Source: Carcinoscorpius rotundicauda
Taxonomy: Eukaryota; Arthropoda; Merostomata; Xiphosura; Limulidae
Direction of reading: 5' to 3'
Length of the DNA: 64,000 bases
Assembly: GCA_011833715.1 (NCBI GenBank)
Contig: CM022405.1
Span: forward strand, 22,077,466 to 22,141,465
In this document: piece by piece, positions 34,201 through 46,502 of the stretch
How positions within the stretch are numbered: position 1 is the stretch's first letter
Layout: each line of letters starts with the position of its first letter
Notes under the pieces: model-generated
The model's database searches: none
What the model was told of the DNA's origin: nothing
The model's input: the letters and a program-made list of their open reading frames with translations, nothing else
Program-made: the position numbers and the translations under genes

Positions 34201-35357
34201 CCCTCAAAAATAGAAATTTCAACGGTAAAATAAAGTATTTTGTTTAAACTTGACCTAACGTCTTCTCTTGTTTCTTTTAATCTAGTTACTTGTGACAAGC
34301 TGTTACACTAGACTTTTCATATATTAGTTTTCCAAACCTCTAGTTTTGGTCTATGTGTGTTAGATTTAACAATGATTAAACCACAATATCACTCTCAATT
34401 CTTGTAATTTTTTTTGTCACAATAAAATATAAAAAACTAACACTAACAGAGTAGGCTAAATAGTACACGTTTCATGCTTTGATATTTTTTCACTTTCTTG
34501 GATTTATGTGACTACTTAGCTTTAACTGCACAGTTGAGTACTGTATCCATGCAGGTATTATACTCCGATATAATACGTTTTTGGAATAGTAACTAACTGT
34601 TAAAGTTGCTTACATAGTACTTGAAACGAATAAATTTGAAATTTCTTGTCGCAAGTTTGTCGCTCTTTATTTCTTGGACGTAAACAAAAAAGGATGGTTT
34701 CTTATACCATACTTGATTTCGCTTGTATTAAAAAGCGTCAACAAGAGGTATAACCATAACATTACTGTAGAGTGTATGATCGTCCATTCATGTTAACGAC
34801 AGAAGTTCAACACAAAATAAAATTGTTATTTAATACCAAGATAATATTTGTTGGGTTGACAAACACAAAATGTTTTTAATTGAGTTTCAAATCTTCCTAC
34901 TATCAAAAGAGTTACCTTAAATGTTTCACTAACGGCATCCTTCCAGTTGGAGCCTAATAAAATAAAAATAATCGTAATTTTTGTATATCGTTCTAAATAA
35001 TTTCTTTTTAACAGACATGTGCTAATAATGTGTATGTCAAAAGACAAACACAGCTTAGAAGTATAAAAGTTTTACGCTTTACCGATAAAGCCTCTTGAAC
35101 AGAAACGATCATATTGAAAATAAATAAACCAAAAACACTTTTACTACTATAGATATATAATATTCGTAAGAAGTCGAACAGGTTAAAACAGGATTAAAAG
35201 GAAAAGCGCGTTTGGTATAGGTGTATACATTTTCCACATAATGTGGTCAGTACAGTTACCACGTTGATTCTCTTCTACGTACTCTCGTTCCTTTATCATT
35301 TTACAGAGGTGACTTTTGTTCTATTCATAAAATCGTGACAATAGTACCGCATGTTGT
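31230..35357. other. Gene-free stretch with one SINE-A
   Basis: Except for the SINE-A at 33943, I recognise nothing in about 4 kb. No open frame has convincing splice sites. Confidence 0.5.
33943..34204 (+). mobile_element. SINE-A, diverged
   Basis: GGTAAGGCCAGATGGTTAGG (A-box-like), TGTTCGAATCC (B-box-like), central domain with GATGATGGCTAGTTGTC, and a poor tail. Confidence 0.88.
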
Positions 35358-35618
35358 GGTTTGTTTTGAATTTCGCGCTAAGCTACACAAGAGCTATCTG
35401 CGCTAGCCGTCCTTAATTTAGTAGTGTAAGACTAGAGAGAAGGCAGCTAGTCATCACCAACTCTTGGGCTACTTTTCACCAACAAATAGTTGGATTGACA
35501 GTCACATTATAATGTCCCCACTGCTGAAAGGGCGAGAATGTTTGGTGTGACGGGGATTCGAACCTGTGACCCTCGGATTACGGGTCGAGTATCTTAACCA
35601 CCTGGCCATGTTGGGCCT
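35358..35618 (-). mobile_element. SINE-A
   Basis: Reverse copy from GTGGTTTGTTTTGAATTTCGC to CCTGGCCATGTTGGGCC, with B-box complement GGGATTCGAACCTG. The central domain lacks a few bases (CACCCACCG missing). Confidence 0.9.
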
Positions 35619-36137
35619 TACTTTTAACATAATTTGTACTGTGCAGTGGCTTAAGAGACAAGGTGGATATTACCAGAACTCGATAGTGTAGTGTTTTAAT
35701 ACATAAGGTCGTTTTCGGGGAAGCTCATTTTGTGATTCCCTGCCAAGCCTGCACGTTATATAAAAATCGTCAGTCAGATAGTCTCTGGAGTTCACGGATT
35801 CCTCTATCTTTGAATGAAAATGACTAGTCATGTGGATAACGTTAGTGGCTCTGGATAAGTCTAACGTTATCCGTTGAATTATACAAGAAAGCACATTTTG
35901 CCAGTATAATAATATATAGGCAGACAACGATTTATAAGCATAAAGAAAATTTTCATTGATGGTGGAACATTCTAAAAGTTTCAACGAATCATTGATGTGT
36001 CTTCTTCAGGTACATCAAGTACTAACTAATACAAAGTGTATATTTCATTACAAAAACAAAAGACATACGTATTAAATGTCACAGAAATTGTGTCAACATG
36101 TGACAGGATATACGTATAAATGATGCGTATGAGAAGT
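35619..36137. other. Unassigned; one small hairpin
   Basis: GGATAACGTTA (35834-35844) and TAACGTTATCC (35862-35872) can form an 11-bp stem. A 104-codon frame on the minus strand (35670-35984) has no recognisable motif and is not called as a gene. Confidence 0.45.
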
Positions 36138-36788
36138 TTAGAAGTTAACAAATGTAGAAATGTACGGAATTTATGATTTTTCTCAAGAAGATTGACACAC
36201 AAATTTCCTTATTCATACAAATATATTTTAATATACAAACAATGATAGGACTTACAATAACGGTTATTACAAATAGTTATAAATAATTATTCATATACAA
36301 AAGTTTTATGGACTTACAAACAATATTAAGTCTTCTATCCAATCGGGAACTTTTTTGATTTGTATTTGAGGAATCACGATGAGTGAATTAATTCTGGCTG
36401 CTTGATGTAGGCACAATTTACATAACGGGGGCTAACTAGCTCTTCGCTGATCACACGTGAATTTTCCCCACTGACTTGTATATCTTTGTTAAAATACAAA
36501 CGTTTGATGTTATTTGGCTGAAGTTAATGTAATGCTCAAAATCTATAAACTTTCCTAATCAATATTTGAAGTTACCAATTAATAAACGTTAATCACAGTT
36601 ATAGCTTTTGAGGTTTGTGGTGCATATGCCCTCTTGGCGTGTAACGTTTGTTTATAAGTTTCAGGCGAGATTCTAGACATTTCAGCTAAAACAGTAATAC
36701 TGGTATTTACATATAGATATACAATGCTCATTCTTACACTCGAGAATCTTCTACAACTCTTGTGAATAGGCGAGGATTTCGCAATACA
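36138..36788 (-). repeat. Terminal repeat (3' LTR) of a Gypsy-like element
   Basis: Aligns along its length with 38361-39027 in the same orientation. Shared blocks include TATATTTTAATATACAAAC, AGCTCTTCGCTGATCAC and TTAATAAACGTTAATCACAG. By eye divergence is perhaps a fifth of positions, implying an old insertion. Exact ends are uncertain: no clean TG..CA or target-site duplication. Confidence 0.8.
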
Positions 36789-38360
36789 TACTAAATAAAT
36801 TATATGAATAATAACACATGAACAAAACCATTTACAATACTCTGAGCAATAACATACTAACCAGTGGTAGAACTCGAATCTAAAGGTAATATACCTTCTA
36901 ACAACAATGATTGAGTCGCCCTGATATCACGTAGAACACGTATTGGTATGGTATTAGCAGTGACATTTGTTAAACATGTAGAACCAACAGACACAAAAGG
37001 TATAACTTCTTCCCTGACTACATTAGTTTTCATATCAGTAGACAAATCAACAACATCAGGTGATCCTTTAAAACTACGTTCATATGTGGACACAAACAAT
37101 ACTGGGTGTTGCCTCTTTTGTTTTTTTCTTTTACAAATACTAAAAATCTGACATCAGATTTTTTGTTTTCGTTTCTTTGTTTTTTACCAAAAATGGCAAA
37201 CACGTCTTGATAGTTTTGATGACGTTTTATCCTGACTGTCAGACGATTTCGAATTAAAGGAGCTGGATTTTTTAAAAGAACAATGAACTTTAGTGGATTA
37301 AACAGATACAGGTTTTTGCTGAGATGGTAGGAATGTTGTTTTTTCCAAAAGTGGTTTTATGTGTTAAAGTGTAATCACTTGAAATAGCAGTTGCTTTCTG
37401 TAACGTTTCACCTTTCTTTTCATCCAAGTTAGTTTTGAGGTCTTCACTTGTCCAGCATTTAAATTCTCCAATCAGACATAATTGTTTTAGTTTGTCGAAA
37501 CTGTGACCATGCATATAATTACACTTGATAAAAAAAAAACCTTTTTGTAGCCAAATTCCTTATAAGTTTAGTTATCTTGCTTACGATACCCAGGATTCTT
37601 TTAGTAATAAATTTCCAATACTAACTTGTATGTTTTGATAACAGCTGCTCTAATGTTATTATAATCCGTATAATCTTGTGAAGAGAAAGCGCCATAAACA
37701 CTTGTAATAAACATTTTGTAATAGTAATGACCATTTTTCGATGGACGTTCTATGGTATGGTAAACCTTCTCAGAATGTTGGAAATATTTATCAACTTCAA
37801 TTTCATTGAATAGTGACACTCTAACATATCGATTAAGTTAAAAGTTGTCATTTTTGCTTGGAAGATCAGAGTTAACTCTGATTTCCATATCTTTAACCAC
37901 ATTTAATTTTTCATAACCAACACGGGCTTTTTGGGCCTCTAGACGTTTATTTTCTTTTTCAGCTTCGATACGAGTTCGTTCTTTCTTGGCTTCGACACGG
38001 GCTTGTCCAAACTCGATTTGTTTGAATTTGTGGATCACTAATTTATCTTTGATCATTCAACAGCAGTTAAAAACAAATCATCTCTGCCTAGTATTTCAAT
38101 AAATAGATTTTTAGTTTATTTTTCTCCTTAATTTCTTAACTTCTAATTCTATAACTTTGATAATTCCAAGCAATTCACTATTACTTTATCTTTCTCATTT
38201 TTAGAAGGATGGTGATTCATGAAAATCTTGATAATCAGATTATTATTGGTACTGATAAATAAAAATTGAATTATGACTTGAATTTTAACATAGAACAAAT
38301 TTATCATGTTATGCATTATACTTTCAAACAAACTGGACTTGAGTTAAATAGTAATTTAAA
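36789..38360 (-). pseudogene. Gypsy-like internal region: gag and protease remnants, no RT or integrase
   Basis: Read on the minus strand: a charged, Lys/Glu/Arg-rich coiled-coil-like start (37838-38056); a gag capsid-like part in several broken frames (37601-37819 with DKYFQHSEKVYHTIERP; 37290-37514); a Ser/Lys-rich stretch ending in a degraded zinc knuckle near 37150-37220; and a retropepsin-like segment (36857-37099) with IPIRVLRDI and SLLLEGILPL, in which the active-site triad is altered. It then meets the terminal repeat about 70 bases later. Polymerase, RNase H and integrase are absent. Stops and frameshifts make it non-functional. Ty3/Gypsy assignment is from general family knowledge. 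Confidence 0.78.
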
Positions 38361-39027
38361 TGTAGAAGTTAATTAAAAGTAGAAATGTACCAAACTTATG
38401 ATGTTGCCAACCAAACTGATACAACGCAGATTTCTTTCTAAATACAAATATATTTTAATATACAAACAAACGATAAAACATAATATGGTTATTACAAATA
38501 CTGATTTATATACAAAAGCTTTACAAACAATATTGAGTATTCTATCTGATCTGGAACTTCCTTGATATCTCACCGGAATTCATGACAAGCGAATTAATTT
38601 TGAGTTGATTTAGGTACAATTCACTTAACGGAGAGCTAGCTAGCTCTTCGCTGATCACAACTGAATTTTTTGCTACTGAAGCTCTATAATTTATCCATAA
38701 AAGTACTAATGTTAGATGTTAATCCGCCAAAGGTAAATGATTTATAATGTTCAATATCTATAAACATTCCTTATTAGTATCTGAAATTCCTAATTAATAA
38801 ACGTTAATCACAGTTATAGCTTTTGAGGTTAACAAAATATCATCTGTAGCAAACCAATAATATCTATTATGTTATGGCTCGTCGCGACAGTTTATAAGTG
38901 TTAGGCGAGATTCTAGAATGTTAGCTAAAACTACAATACTGGCATTTACCTACACGTATACATTGTTGATTCTTACACTCAAGAATCTTCTACAACTTTA
39001 GTGAATAGGCGGAAATTTCGCAATAGT
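38361..39027 (-). repeat. Terminal repeat (5' LTR) of the Gypsy-like element
   Basis: Partner of 36138-36788. On the minus strand this is the upstream repeat because gag reads leftward from here. I could not see a convincing tRNA primer-binding site next to its inner edge. Confidence 0.8.
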
Positions 39028-39533
39028 TTAACAATATAAGTTACACGTAATATCAGATATGTTTTAACTGAAACAAGCATCGAAATTAAAATAAATATGT
39101 AATATTACATCTGCCACAACAGTAAATAAACCTTTTCAAATACAGCTGATGTTGTTAGGGCCCTAAACACTGTTTGGTGAAATATCATTATTTTAGATTG
39201 TTTCTGTAATTTCTAAAGAGTCTCTTTATATTTTAGTTTTAAGTTTATATAAGAGAAGAAATCATTCCAAAAACGTTTCGTGACCTGTAAAATACCGACA
39301 TATCAAAACAAATATATGAAATTCACCTATGCCCCTGTGTCTTTAGTTTTTGCAACGAAGTATAAGTCTTGTATTGCTTAGTCCTAATCATATCTGAAGA
39401 AGAGAGAGCAACGTTTGTCAAAATATTTAATACGATTTTAAATCAATAAAACTTTTCCTTATGCTTGTAAATTGTTGTTTGCCTTCCTATTATTCTATTA
39501 GCAAAATGTGCTTCCTTAAGAACCAGTCCGATC

Positions 39534-39658
39534 CCCTAATAACTGCAGTATGTCTACCGAGTTACACCACTAAAAACTGGGTTTTGATACCCGTGGTGGG
39601 CAGAGCACAGATAGTCCATTGTGAAGCTTTGCGCTTATTTCCAAATAAACAAACAAGA
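39534..39658 (+). mobile_element. SINE-B with probable target-site duplication
   Basis: TAACTGCAGTATGTCTACC, GGTTTTGATACCCGTGG and GCAGAGCACAGATAGTCC, tail AAATAAACAAACAAG. Flanks ACCAGTCCGATC (39522-39533) and ATCAGTCTGATC (39659-39670) agree at 10 of 12 bases. Confidence 0.87.
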
Positions 39659-40694
39659 ATCAGTCTGATCAAATTACAAATCCAATGAAGACAACATCAG
39701 CATCCAATACACGTACACTGTGATATACATAACAACTGTCTTTATTGTGCGTCACAAGTTGTGTCCAGTCCACTTATTTCTTAGCACGCACTTAGTTACT
39801 CTCAGCGGAATTCAAAATTATTTGGTAATTTATGTAGACGAGCTTTACGTTATATACAGCTTATCTGCTTAATTTAATCTTTCGAGAAATAAGTTTACTT
39901 TAAAATACCATACTTTGCTAGGCTTAGAGGATGGCAACTGTTTATTTATATCAAACAAACAACATTTTTGTTTCATAAATGTAGGAATTATGAGAAATGA
40001 AAACTTATAAAGGGGTCTGAAATGTGTTTACAAAATGCTTCCCACATATCACCGAATGTTCAGTTTTTGTATTTACAACACACTGAATGTTAACTTGGAC
40101 GCGTTAAACCAGGAATATATCAATTAGATGTGGTCAGAAAACTAACTAATTTTGTGGTAAATTATATATAGTTAGATGAAATAGATAAATAGTAAATACA
40201 CTTATAAGAAAATTTAGGGACTTCTTTTTCAAAATTTTGAGGGATAAAAATAGAAGAAACGTACAGCTCAACATGATGACAAAATTGTCATATCATAAAT
40301 AACATTTCTGTATTTTGAAACCAAACAAGATGATTAAAATACATTTAACAACATAAACATCTCAACTCTTGCTTGTACGGTGATCATTTAGTAACTTTAC
40401 ACATGATAAGTTTTAAAATTCTATTATACAAAAGAAACGCTCTAGTCTAAATTATTTTTTCCTTAATATAGTTTATAGAACCATCAGTTTTTTTTTACAC
40501 CGTGTAAAAGTGAGTACTATAATAATACCGATATCCAGAAATAACTTTACAAATTGATTTTTGGTATTTTGTAAAAGTTTAGGGAGGAAGTAATTTGCTT
40601 AGGAACGTTCTTGCCGCTGGAAATGCTTAATATCAAAATATTACGTTAATCATAAAATACGTCCAAATTAAAATTGTATTTGAAGCTCGCACGT

Positions 40695-40756
40695 TCACAC
40701 ACACACACATATATATATACGTAAGGTTATCAGTATTTGTCCAGTGCAAATACTGA
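40695..40756. repeat. (CA)n(TA)n microsatellite followed by a 10-bp-stem hairpin
   Basis: CACACACACACATATATATATAC is followed by TCAGTATTTG (40730-40739), a 7-base loop and CAAATACTGA (40747-40756), a perfect stem. Confidence 0.8.
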
Positions 40757-41276
40757 CATGAGATCACATAATTTTTCCAGGAAATTTATACCCTCAACAT
40801 GTTTTCAGAATGGGTCGATATATGCCCGAATGGAGAGTATTTGTCACTTTTTATAACACACGAGCTAATGAATCAGATTAACCGTTGTTGAGTTAAAGTT
40901 TCTTATTCTAAGATAGTTAATCAGTCAGCAGCACCTGTTACTATTAACCAAGTAGTGGAATCGACTGTTGTTTGAATCATACACCCACATATGAATTGTT
41001 GAGTGACACCTTGAAAGAACGAGTTAATATATGGGTGAAGATTTAACCTTCAAATGAATGGATAGATGAATGAATGAAGTAATGAATTGACAGATGAAAC
41101 ATAAGTTGAACTGATAAGCAAATTCATGAATAAATGGATGGAAAGCTGAATTACCAAAAATATAAAGATGTGACTGACACACTGTGCAGACAAGTGAGTA
41201 AATAAAAAGAAGAGTTTGTTGGCTGGTTTGTAGTTTATCTTTATTAATTAAGTAACGGCATCTCATTGATACGTTG

Positions 41277-41510
41277 TTTGTTTGTATGTGATATCCTCAC
41301 AAAGCTTGACACAGGCTATCTACGCTAGCTGTCCCTAATTCCAAATTGATAGACTAGAGGGAAGGCAGCTAGTCATCACCACCCACCGCCAACTCTTAGT
41401 CTACTGTTATTATAGTGAAATCTGACCGTTTCTTTTGTAACGCCTTTCCTCGTCTCTGCAGGGTGCGAATGCGCAACAGCGACAGGCGAGCAAAGACCCT
41501 CAGATTTACC
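41277..41510 (-). mobile_element. SINE-A, strongly diverged
   Basis: TTTGTATGTGATATCCTCACAAAG, GAGGGAAGGCAGCTAGTCATC, AACGCCTTTCCTCGTC and CAGGGTGCGAATGCGC follow the family order in reverse. Confidence 0.78.
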
Positions 41511-42390
41511 CTGACCACAAGGCTGCACGTTGTCCCTATATATTTATCAAATAACAATGTATATATAACTAACACCTTTCATATTCATTGCATGCACACA
41601 CATTTTTAATCTATGGTCGTTTTCTTATGTCCTTGAATTTACCAATGTATAAGAAAACATAAATATTAACACTTTTCACTAAATGTATACAGATTAGACA
41701 AATCTACCTGAAAAAACAAACAAAAAGAGACTATCTACTTGAACATTACCACTTACCTTGCCGTTTTGTAGTGATCAATATACATTTGTAACATTTTAAA
41801 CGTTCTTATACAATATAACAAACGTTTACAAGCAAAGCAAAGTGTTTGGTCGTACGAAGAATATGGTCTTCTACGCGAGCATGACAAAAGAGCCACTATA
41901 TATCATCAGGATTAGCGGTGTTCATTAAATTCCAGTTTCAGTCTTAACAGAATAGACCTCATAACACTTCTTCCAACGCTTCCTTTCTCAAAGCAAGCCA
42001 AACCAAGTGACATCACGTATGGAACGAAGCTGTGTCTGTTGGCACCTATGTCAGTTATAAGAAAATGACGATGATAAAGAGAAAGAAACCCCTGTGGCTT
42101 TTGTAGCTTCTGGTTGTTTTTTGGTGTCTTTTTTTCTAGTTTCCTGTTTTACCGAACAGCATGATTTCAGTTAACTTGCCAAAACAGATTTAAGTTGCAA
42201 CCTCTCGGGAAGAGAGGCACGACAAAAGTGTCTTACTTTCTGAAGTACTTTTATTTCTGAAATGTAGGTGTCTCAAGTTAGATTAAGAACTCTCTGGAAA
42301 ATGCATTTTAAATAAACTTTTTGTTCACAAAACACAAAGAAAAATATGTACACCGACAACGATGCATTGTTCCTCTTTGCCTAAGTGTAG

Positions 42391-42512
42391 TCCTCCTGTG
42401 GAACAGCGGTAAATCTTCAGATTTACAATGTTAAAATCAGGGGTTCGAGTCTTCCCGTCAGTGAACACAACGGATAGCTCGATGTGGTTTTAATATGAAA
42501 AGACATGCATAC
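42391..42512 (+). mobile_element. SINE-C
   Basis: TCCTCCTGTGGAACAGCGGTAA, AAAATCAGGGGTTCGAGTC (B-box-like), GAACACAACGGATAGCTCG and ATGTGGTTTTAATATG at the end. Confidence 0.82.
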
Positions 42513-42861
42513 GTACATGAATATAACTCATGCTTTTATAAATGTCAATTTGGCCAAAACTGTTCTAAAGGGGATATGGATTGATTCATCAGTTGTATTC
42601 ATGTCTCTATGTATCTTTTAATGATAAATCATTTTTAATGTAAAAACTATATATATCACAAGGCGTTGAATTTATATTACGTTCAGATGATATTCAAACG
42701 TTATCCTTAGCTGTACGTGGATGTGATTTCAAAAAGAACTAGTTAATCGGTCAACGTCACTGTTAAACTGGCTAATTTTTTTCTGCTTACCATCGTATTT
42801 CTACTAATTTATAAAACACGCTTTTAAAAACCTCTAACATACCGAATAATTTGTTTGCTGT

Positions 42862-42952
42862 GTTTTTTTTTAATTTCACGCAAAGGGGATTCTAACTCGC
42901 GACCCTCAGATTATGATCTCAGTGCCTTAACCACTTGGCCATGCTGGACTGG
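42862..42952 (-). mobile_element. SINE-A with large internal deletion
   Basis: The tail complement (AATTTCACGCAAAGG) jumps directly to GGATTCTAACTCGCGACC and the head (CACTTGGCCATGCTGG). The central domain is gone. Confidence 0.82.
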
Positions 42953-42989
42953 TCTAACAACCTCAACCATTTGTTTGACTTCATATAAT

Positions 42990-43243
42990 GGCCTGGTATG
43001 GCCAAGCGCGTAAGGCGTGCGACTCGTAATCCGAAAGTCGCGCTTAACATGCTCGCCCTCCCAGCCGTTGGGGCGTATCGATAATGTTACGGTCAATCCC
43101 ACTATTCGTTGGTAAAAGAGTAGCCTAAGAGTTTGCGGGGGGTGATGATGACTAGCTTCCTTCCCTTTTGTCTTACACTGCAGAATTAGGGACGGCTAGC
43201 ACAGATAGCCCTCAAATAGCTTTGTGAGAAGTTCCAAAAACAA
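42990..43243 (+). mobile_element. SINE-A lacking the B-box
   Basis: GGCCTGGTATGGCCAAGCGCG, GACTCGTAATCCGAAAGTCGC, then directly GCTTAACATGCTCGCC. Possible 8-bp duplication TTCATATA at 42980 and 43247. Groups with 28611 and 62089. Confidence 0.88.
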
Positions 43244-43423
43244 GATTTCATATAGTTTGCAGTTGTTTTTTTAATATCGATAAATGTTACAAATTTCATA
43301 AATGACTTCGTGATTATGTCAATTTTATGAGATTAAGAAGTGGATTTTCTTTTATATACACTCTCAACGAGATTTATCATTTTACATTTTAATACTATTT
43401 AAATGAATTACACGTCTTAAGTT

Positions 43424-43548
43424 CCCCCCAGTGGAATAGCTGTAATGTCTGCAGACTTGCAATGCTTAAAACTGAGTTTCGATACCTGTGGAGGACAGAG
43501 CAACATTAGCCCATTGTATAGCTTTGTACTGAAATACAAACACAAAAC
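43424..43548 (+). mobile_element. SINE-B
   Basis: CCCCCCAGTGGAATAGCTG, GAGTTTCGATACCTGTGGAGG, CCCATTGTATAGC and a CAAACACAAAAC tail. Confidence 0.88.
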
Positions 43549-46399
43549 ATGCATAAGAAAAATGTTTAGATATTTTGTATTTTTCTCAATCATGAATACG
43601 CCTCTTGAAGACAGCGCTTAGACTTGAACGTTTATAACAACAAAAATTGAGGTTCTGTTTATTCAGCTTATTGTGTAGCTTTGTGCTTAGGAACAAGTAA
43701 CAATCTTATTAACATAGTATTAAAAGTTGAGGGTAAGAAGGCTAAGGAACTTTGAATTGGGTTTTCACAGTTAAATTGAATGTTATGAAAAACAAAACGG
43801 TCTTCTAATTAATCTTCTTTGCTATAAAGGACATTTTTAGTTATAACAAGGACTGGGCATAAACCTCATCTACGTATTGATAAAATGTATCTCTTAGAGT
43901 TGGGCGCTATTTTATCCATAATGTCGTATAAAACGGACTTCAAAGACGGAATAAAATATCTCTCATCAACTTCACAATAAATTCAAGTTATAACACATTT
44001 TACATTTAGCAACTACATTTAAACAGTTTAATTTGTCACTTAAAGTATTATATTTCCATGTACTTGTACTTACACATTTTTGCACAGTTATCCTAATAAA
44101 TGTGCAACTTGCTCATGGCAAAACGACGTACATTACACCAAAGGGAGGACATGTTAGTCTTAGCCACTCATTGTAAATCAGTCGTACATTACAAAAAAAA
44201 AAAAAAAAAATCTGAACCGTGTTTCTTTTTCGGCATATTTTAATGTATATAATTCTTCATTATTTAAAACCAGCAAAACGAAATTCCTTTAAAAAAAATC
44301 TATCTTATGCCCGCAAGACATTCAAAATACTCACTTTATATTAGATTTGTTAAAAAATTAAGTGGCGCTTTCGTCATTAACATTCACGTTTGTTCACAAG
44401 GAGTCATCTGAACAACGTCTAAATATAAGTCACTCTACATGACAGCATGTTCTAATTGATGAAGATATTGCAGCTTTATTTCACGAAAAGTAATAATTTA
44501 AATATAAAGTGCAACGTAAGTTTAATTATGTTCTTTGATTCATGGTGTCCTGCGAGATGAACTGCTGTTTCGATTAACCAAGGTTCATTGAAACAGCAGG
44601 TGAGTTAAAACGATTTTGAAAGATTATGAGTCGCCGTTTTACATAAAGGAGCAATCTACCTCGCATTCCTCTACTTTTGCTATGGTTTGTCTGTAGTCCA
44701 TTGACAGATATATACTACGTAAGTGGAGAAGTTTAGGAACATAATTGCCAGCCTTCTATAATAACGTGTGACGCAATTACTCTCTGAATATTATAGAGGT
44801 CATTCAAGGACAATTTCAAGATCGTGTTCTTCAAACTTTTATTATTATGCATCGAATTTCAAAAATGTCAACTGCTAAGATATGGACAACAACAAATCCA
44901 AATATTTTACATTTGAAGAGTATGAAACTGGTTTAACCAAAACAAGTTCATGCATAAAAGGCGAGGTAAACACCCTAGTAATTTACGAAATGGTGGAAAA
45001 TAATCAGTAGTTGTATTCAAAGTGCTGTCTAGGTTCAATAAATACCAAAATATCTGTTGCATTATTAGTATTTGAAAAATGTTCTTGTCTTTACTATATG
45101 GAGTCTAGGGGTAAATGAGCCTATAGTGCGCAGCCGCTGACACAAATCTACTATCTTATTCAACTGAATATTATGCCTTTATTAAAATGAGGTGGCAGCA
45201 ACTGTAGCACAATGCTTTAATGCCAACGTACACGTAGCTCTCTTATTTCAACGCTTTTTAACCTTCAGGAGCCTTCAAAAGTACATTGATCTGCTTGTGT
45301 AAAATTCTGACCTTACATCTCAAACCTAGATTTAGATAATAGTATGTGCTGTGGTCTTTTTTTTTTAAACAACTACACATACATAAAAGGCGTGCATACG
45401 TCTACGACTGTTGTTTATAGAGAGATAATTAACTAATTTTTGACTTCAAATGTTTTATTTGTTAATGTTTACACCACTGCCACCGACATTTGGATGCATA
45501 AAGCTTATTAGTATAATTAATTAATACATGACATTGAAAATTATATTTAGTGATCCCCATGATATTACAATAGAGTAGGCCTACAGTGCATCATTCCATA
45601 TCATTAAAAGTTATTTTCTATACTTCTAACAGTGTTCAGATTATTTATAGTTTAGTGTACTTGTATTCTGTTTTATGTGCTTCAAAAGAACAATGAACTT
45701 GTGCATATACGTATAATATATATATATATATTACGCACGCGCGCGCGCACACACACAGAGAGAGAGAGAGAGAGATTGGCAAAAAATCGCAAGCGTTGTA
45801 TAATTTTAATATAGTTTTTAAAAAATAGAATTCTCGTTATAGGACTATTTGCTATCGAAGCTAGTTTGTTGGTACAATATTTATTGGTAATGTATTTTTA
45901 ATTGATGACATAGCTTAACACAAGATTGTTACGTAAGTAAAATAATAAGATTAACTAAGGGAAAACCTTAGTTATCCTTCCACGTTGTTCTTTCGCATCT
46001 ATTCTTGGGAAAAGTAAAGATTTAAATCTACCTTTTTATTTTTCAGAAAATCATCGACTCTCTTCTTAAAGACCTTATAAGCTGATGGCCTCTACTACTG
46101 CTGATGACAACTCATTCTATAATTAAATAATCCTTTTAGAAGAAAAAAATGTTTTTTTACTGGGTCGTATCTGTTATTTCCAGATCTCAAACTTCTGTCT
46201 TATTGTGCTGTTATCCTCAAAATATAAGTGCAAATAAATTATAAACGTTCCCTGGATAATCTTGTAAGTTTCAATAAGATAACTTCTTACCTATCTTTTC
46301 TCAAACAAAAAGAAAACAGCAACAACATCTTAATTTATCCATAAAAGGTAATTGTTCCACCCTCAAACTCATGTTTATATCCCTTCTCTTCCTTTCGTT
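43549..46399. other. Mostly nothing identified
   Basis: Contains a 30-base SINE-B tail stub (near 43660-43690, TTATTGTGTAGCTTTGTGCTTA), an A18 run near 44192-44209, a 10-bp-stem hairpin (CTGCTGTTTC..GAAACAGCAG, 44561-44600) and the compound microsatellite at 45715. Confidence 0.5.
45715..45775. repeat. Compound (AT)n-(CG)n-(CA)n-(GA)n microsatellite
   Basis: Four different dinucleotide runs follow each other: AT run, ACGCACGCGCGCGCGC, ACACACAC, then AGAGAGAGAGAGAGAG. The CG part could take up Z-DNA. No SINE remains beside it. Confidence 0.92.
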
Positions 46400-46502
46400 G
46401 TCATAGCGGTATGTCTGCAGACCTGCAACACTAGGTGCAGTGTTTCGATTCTCGTTATAGGCAGAGTACCATTGTGTAATTTTGTGCTTACAAATAAACA
46501 AG
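46400..46502 (+). mobile_element. SINE-B, diverged
   Basis: GTCATAGCGGTATGTCTGCAG, GTGTTTCGATTCTCG (B-box-like), CCATTGTGTAATTTTGTGC and an AAATAAACAAGC tail. Confidence 0.8.

Larger units (their letters stand above)
39028..42390. other. Gene-free stretch with two SINEs and a hairpin
   Basis: Holds SINE-B at 39534, SINE-A at 41277 and the microsatellite/hairpin at 40695. The remainder (39028-39521, 39671-40690, 40760-41276, 41511-42390) shows nothing I recognise. Confidence 0.5.

Noticed and set aside
35670..35984. 104-codon minus-strand frame
   Set aside because: No recognised motif, no splice sites that fit, AT-rich context; length is reachable by chance in 64 kb.
39340..39460. Possible 3' end of another retroelement (CTGAAGAAGAGAGAGCAACG then an A/T-rich end)
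   Set aside because: Only a vague resemblance to retroelement 3' ends; no coding sequence or boundary to support it.
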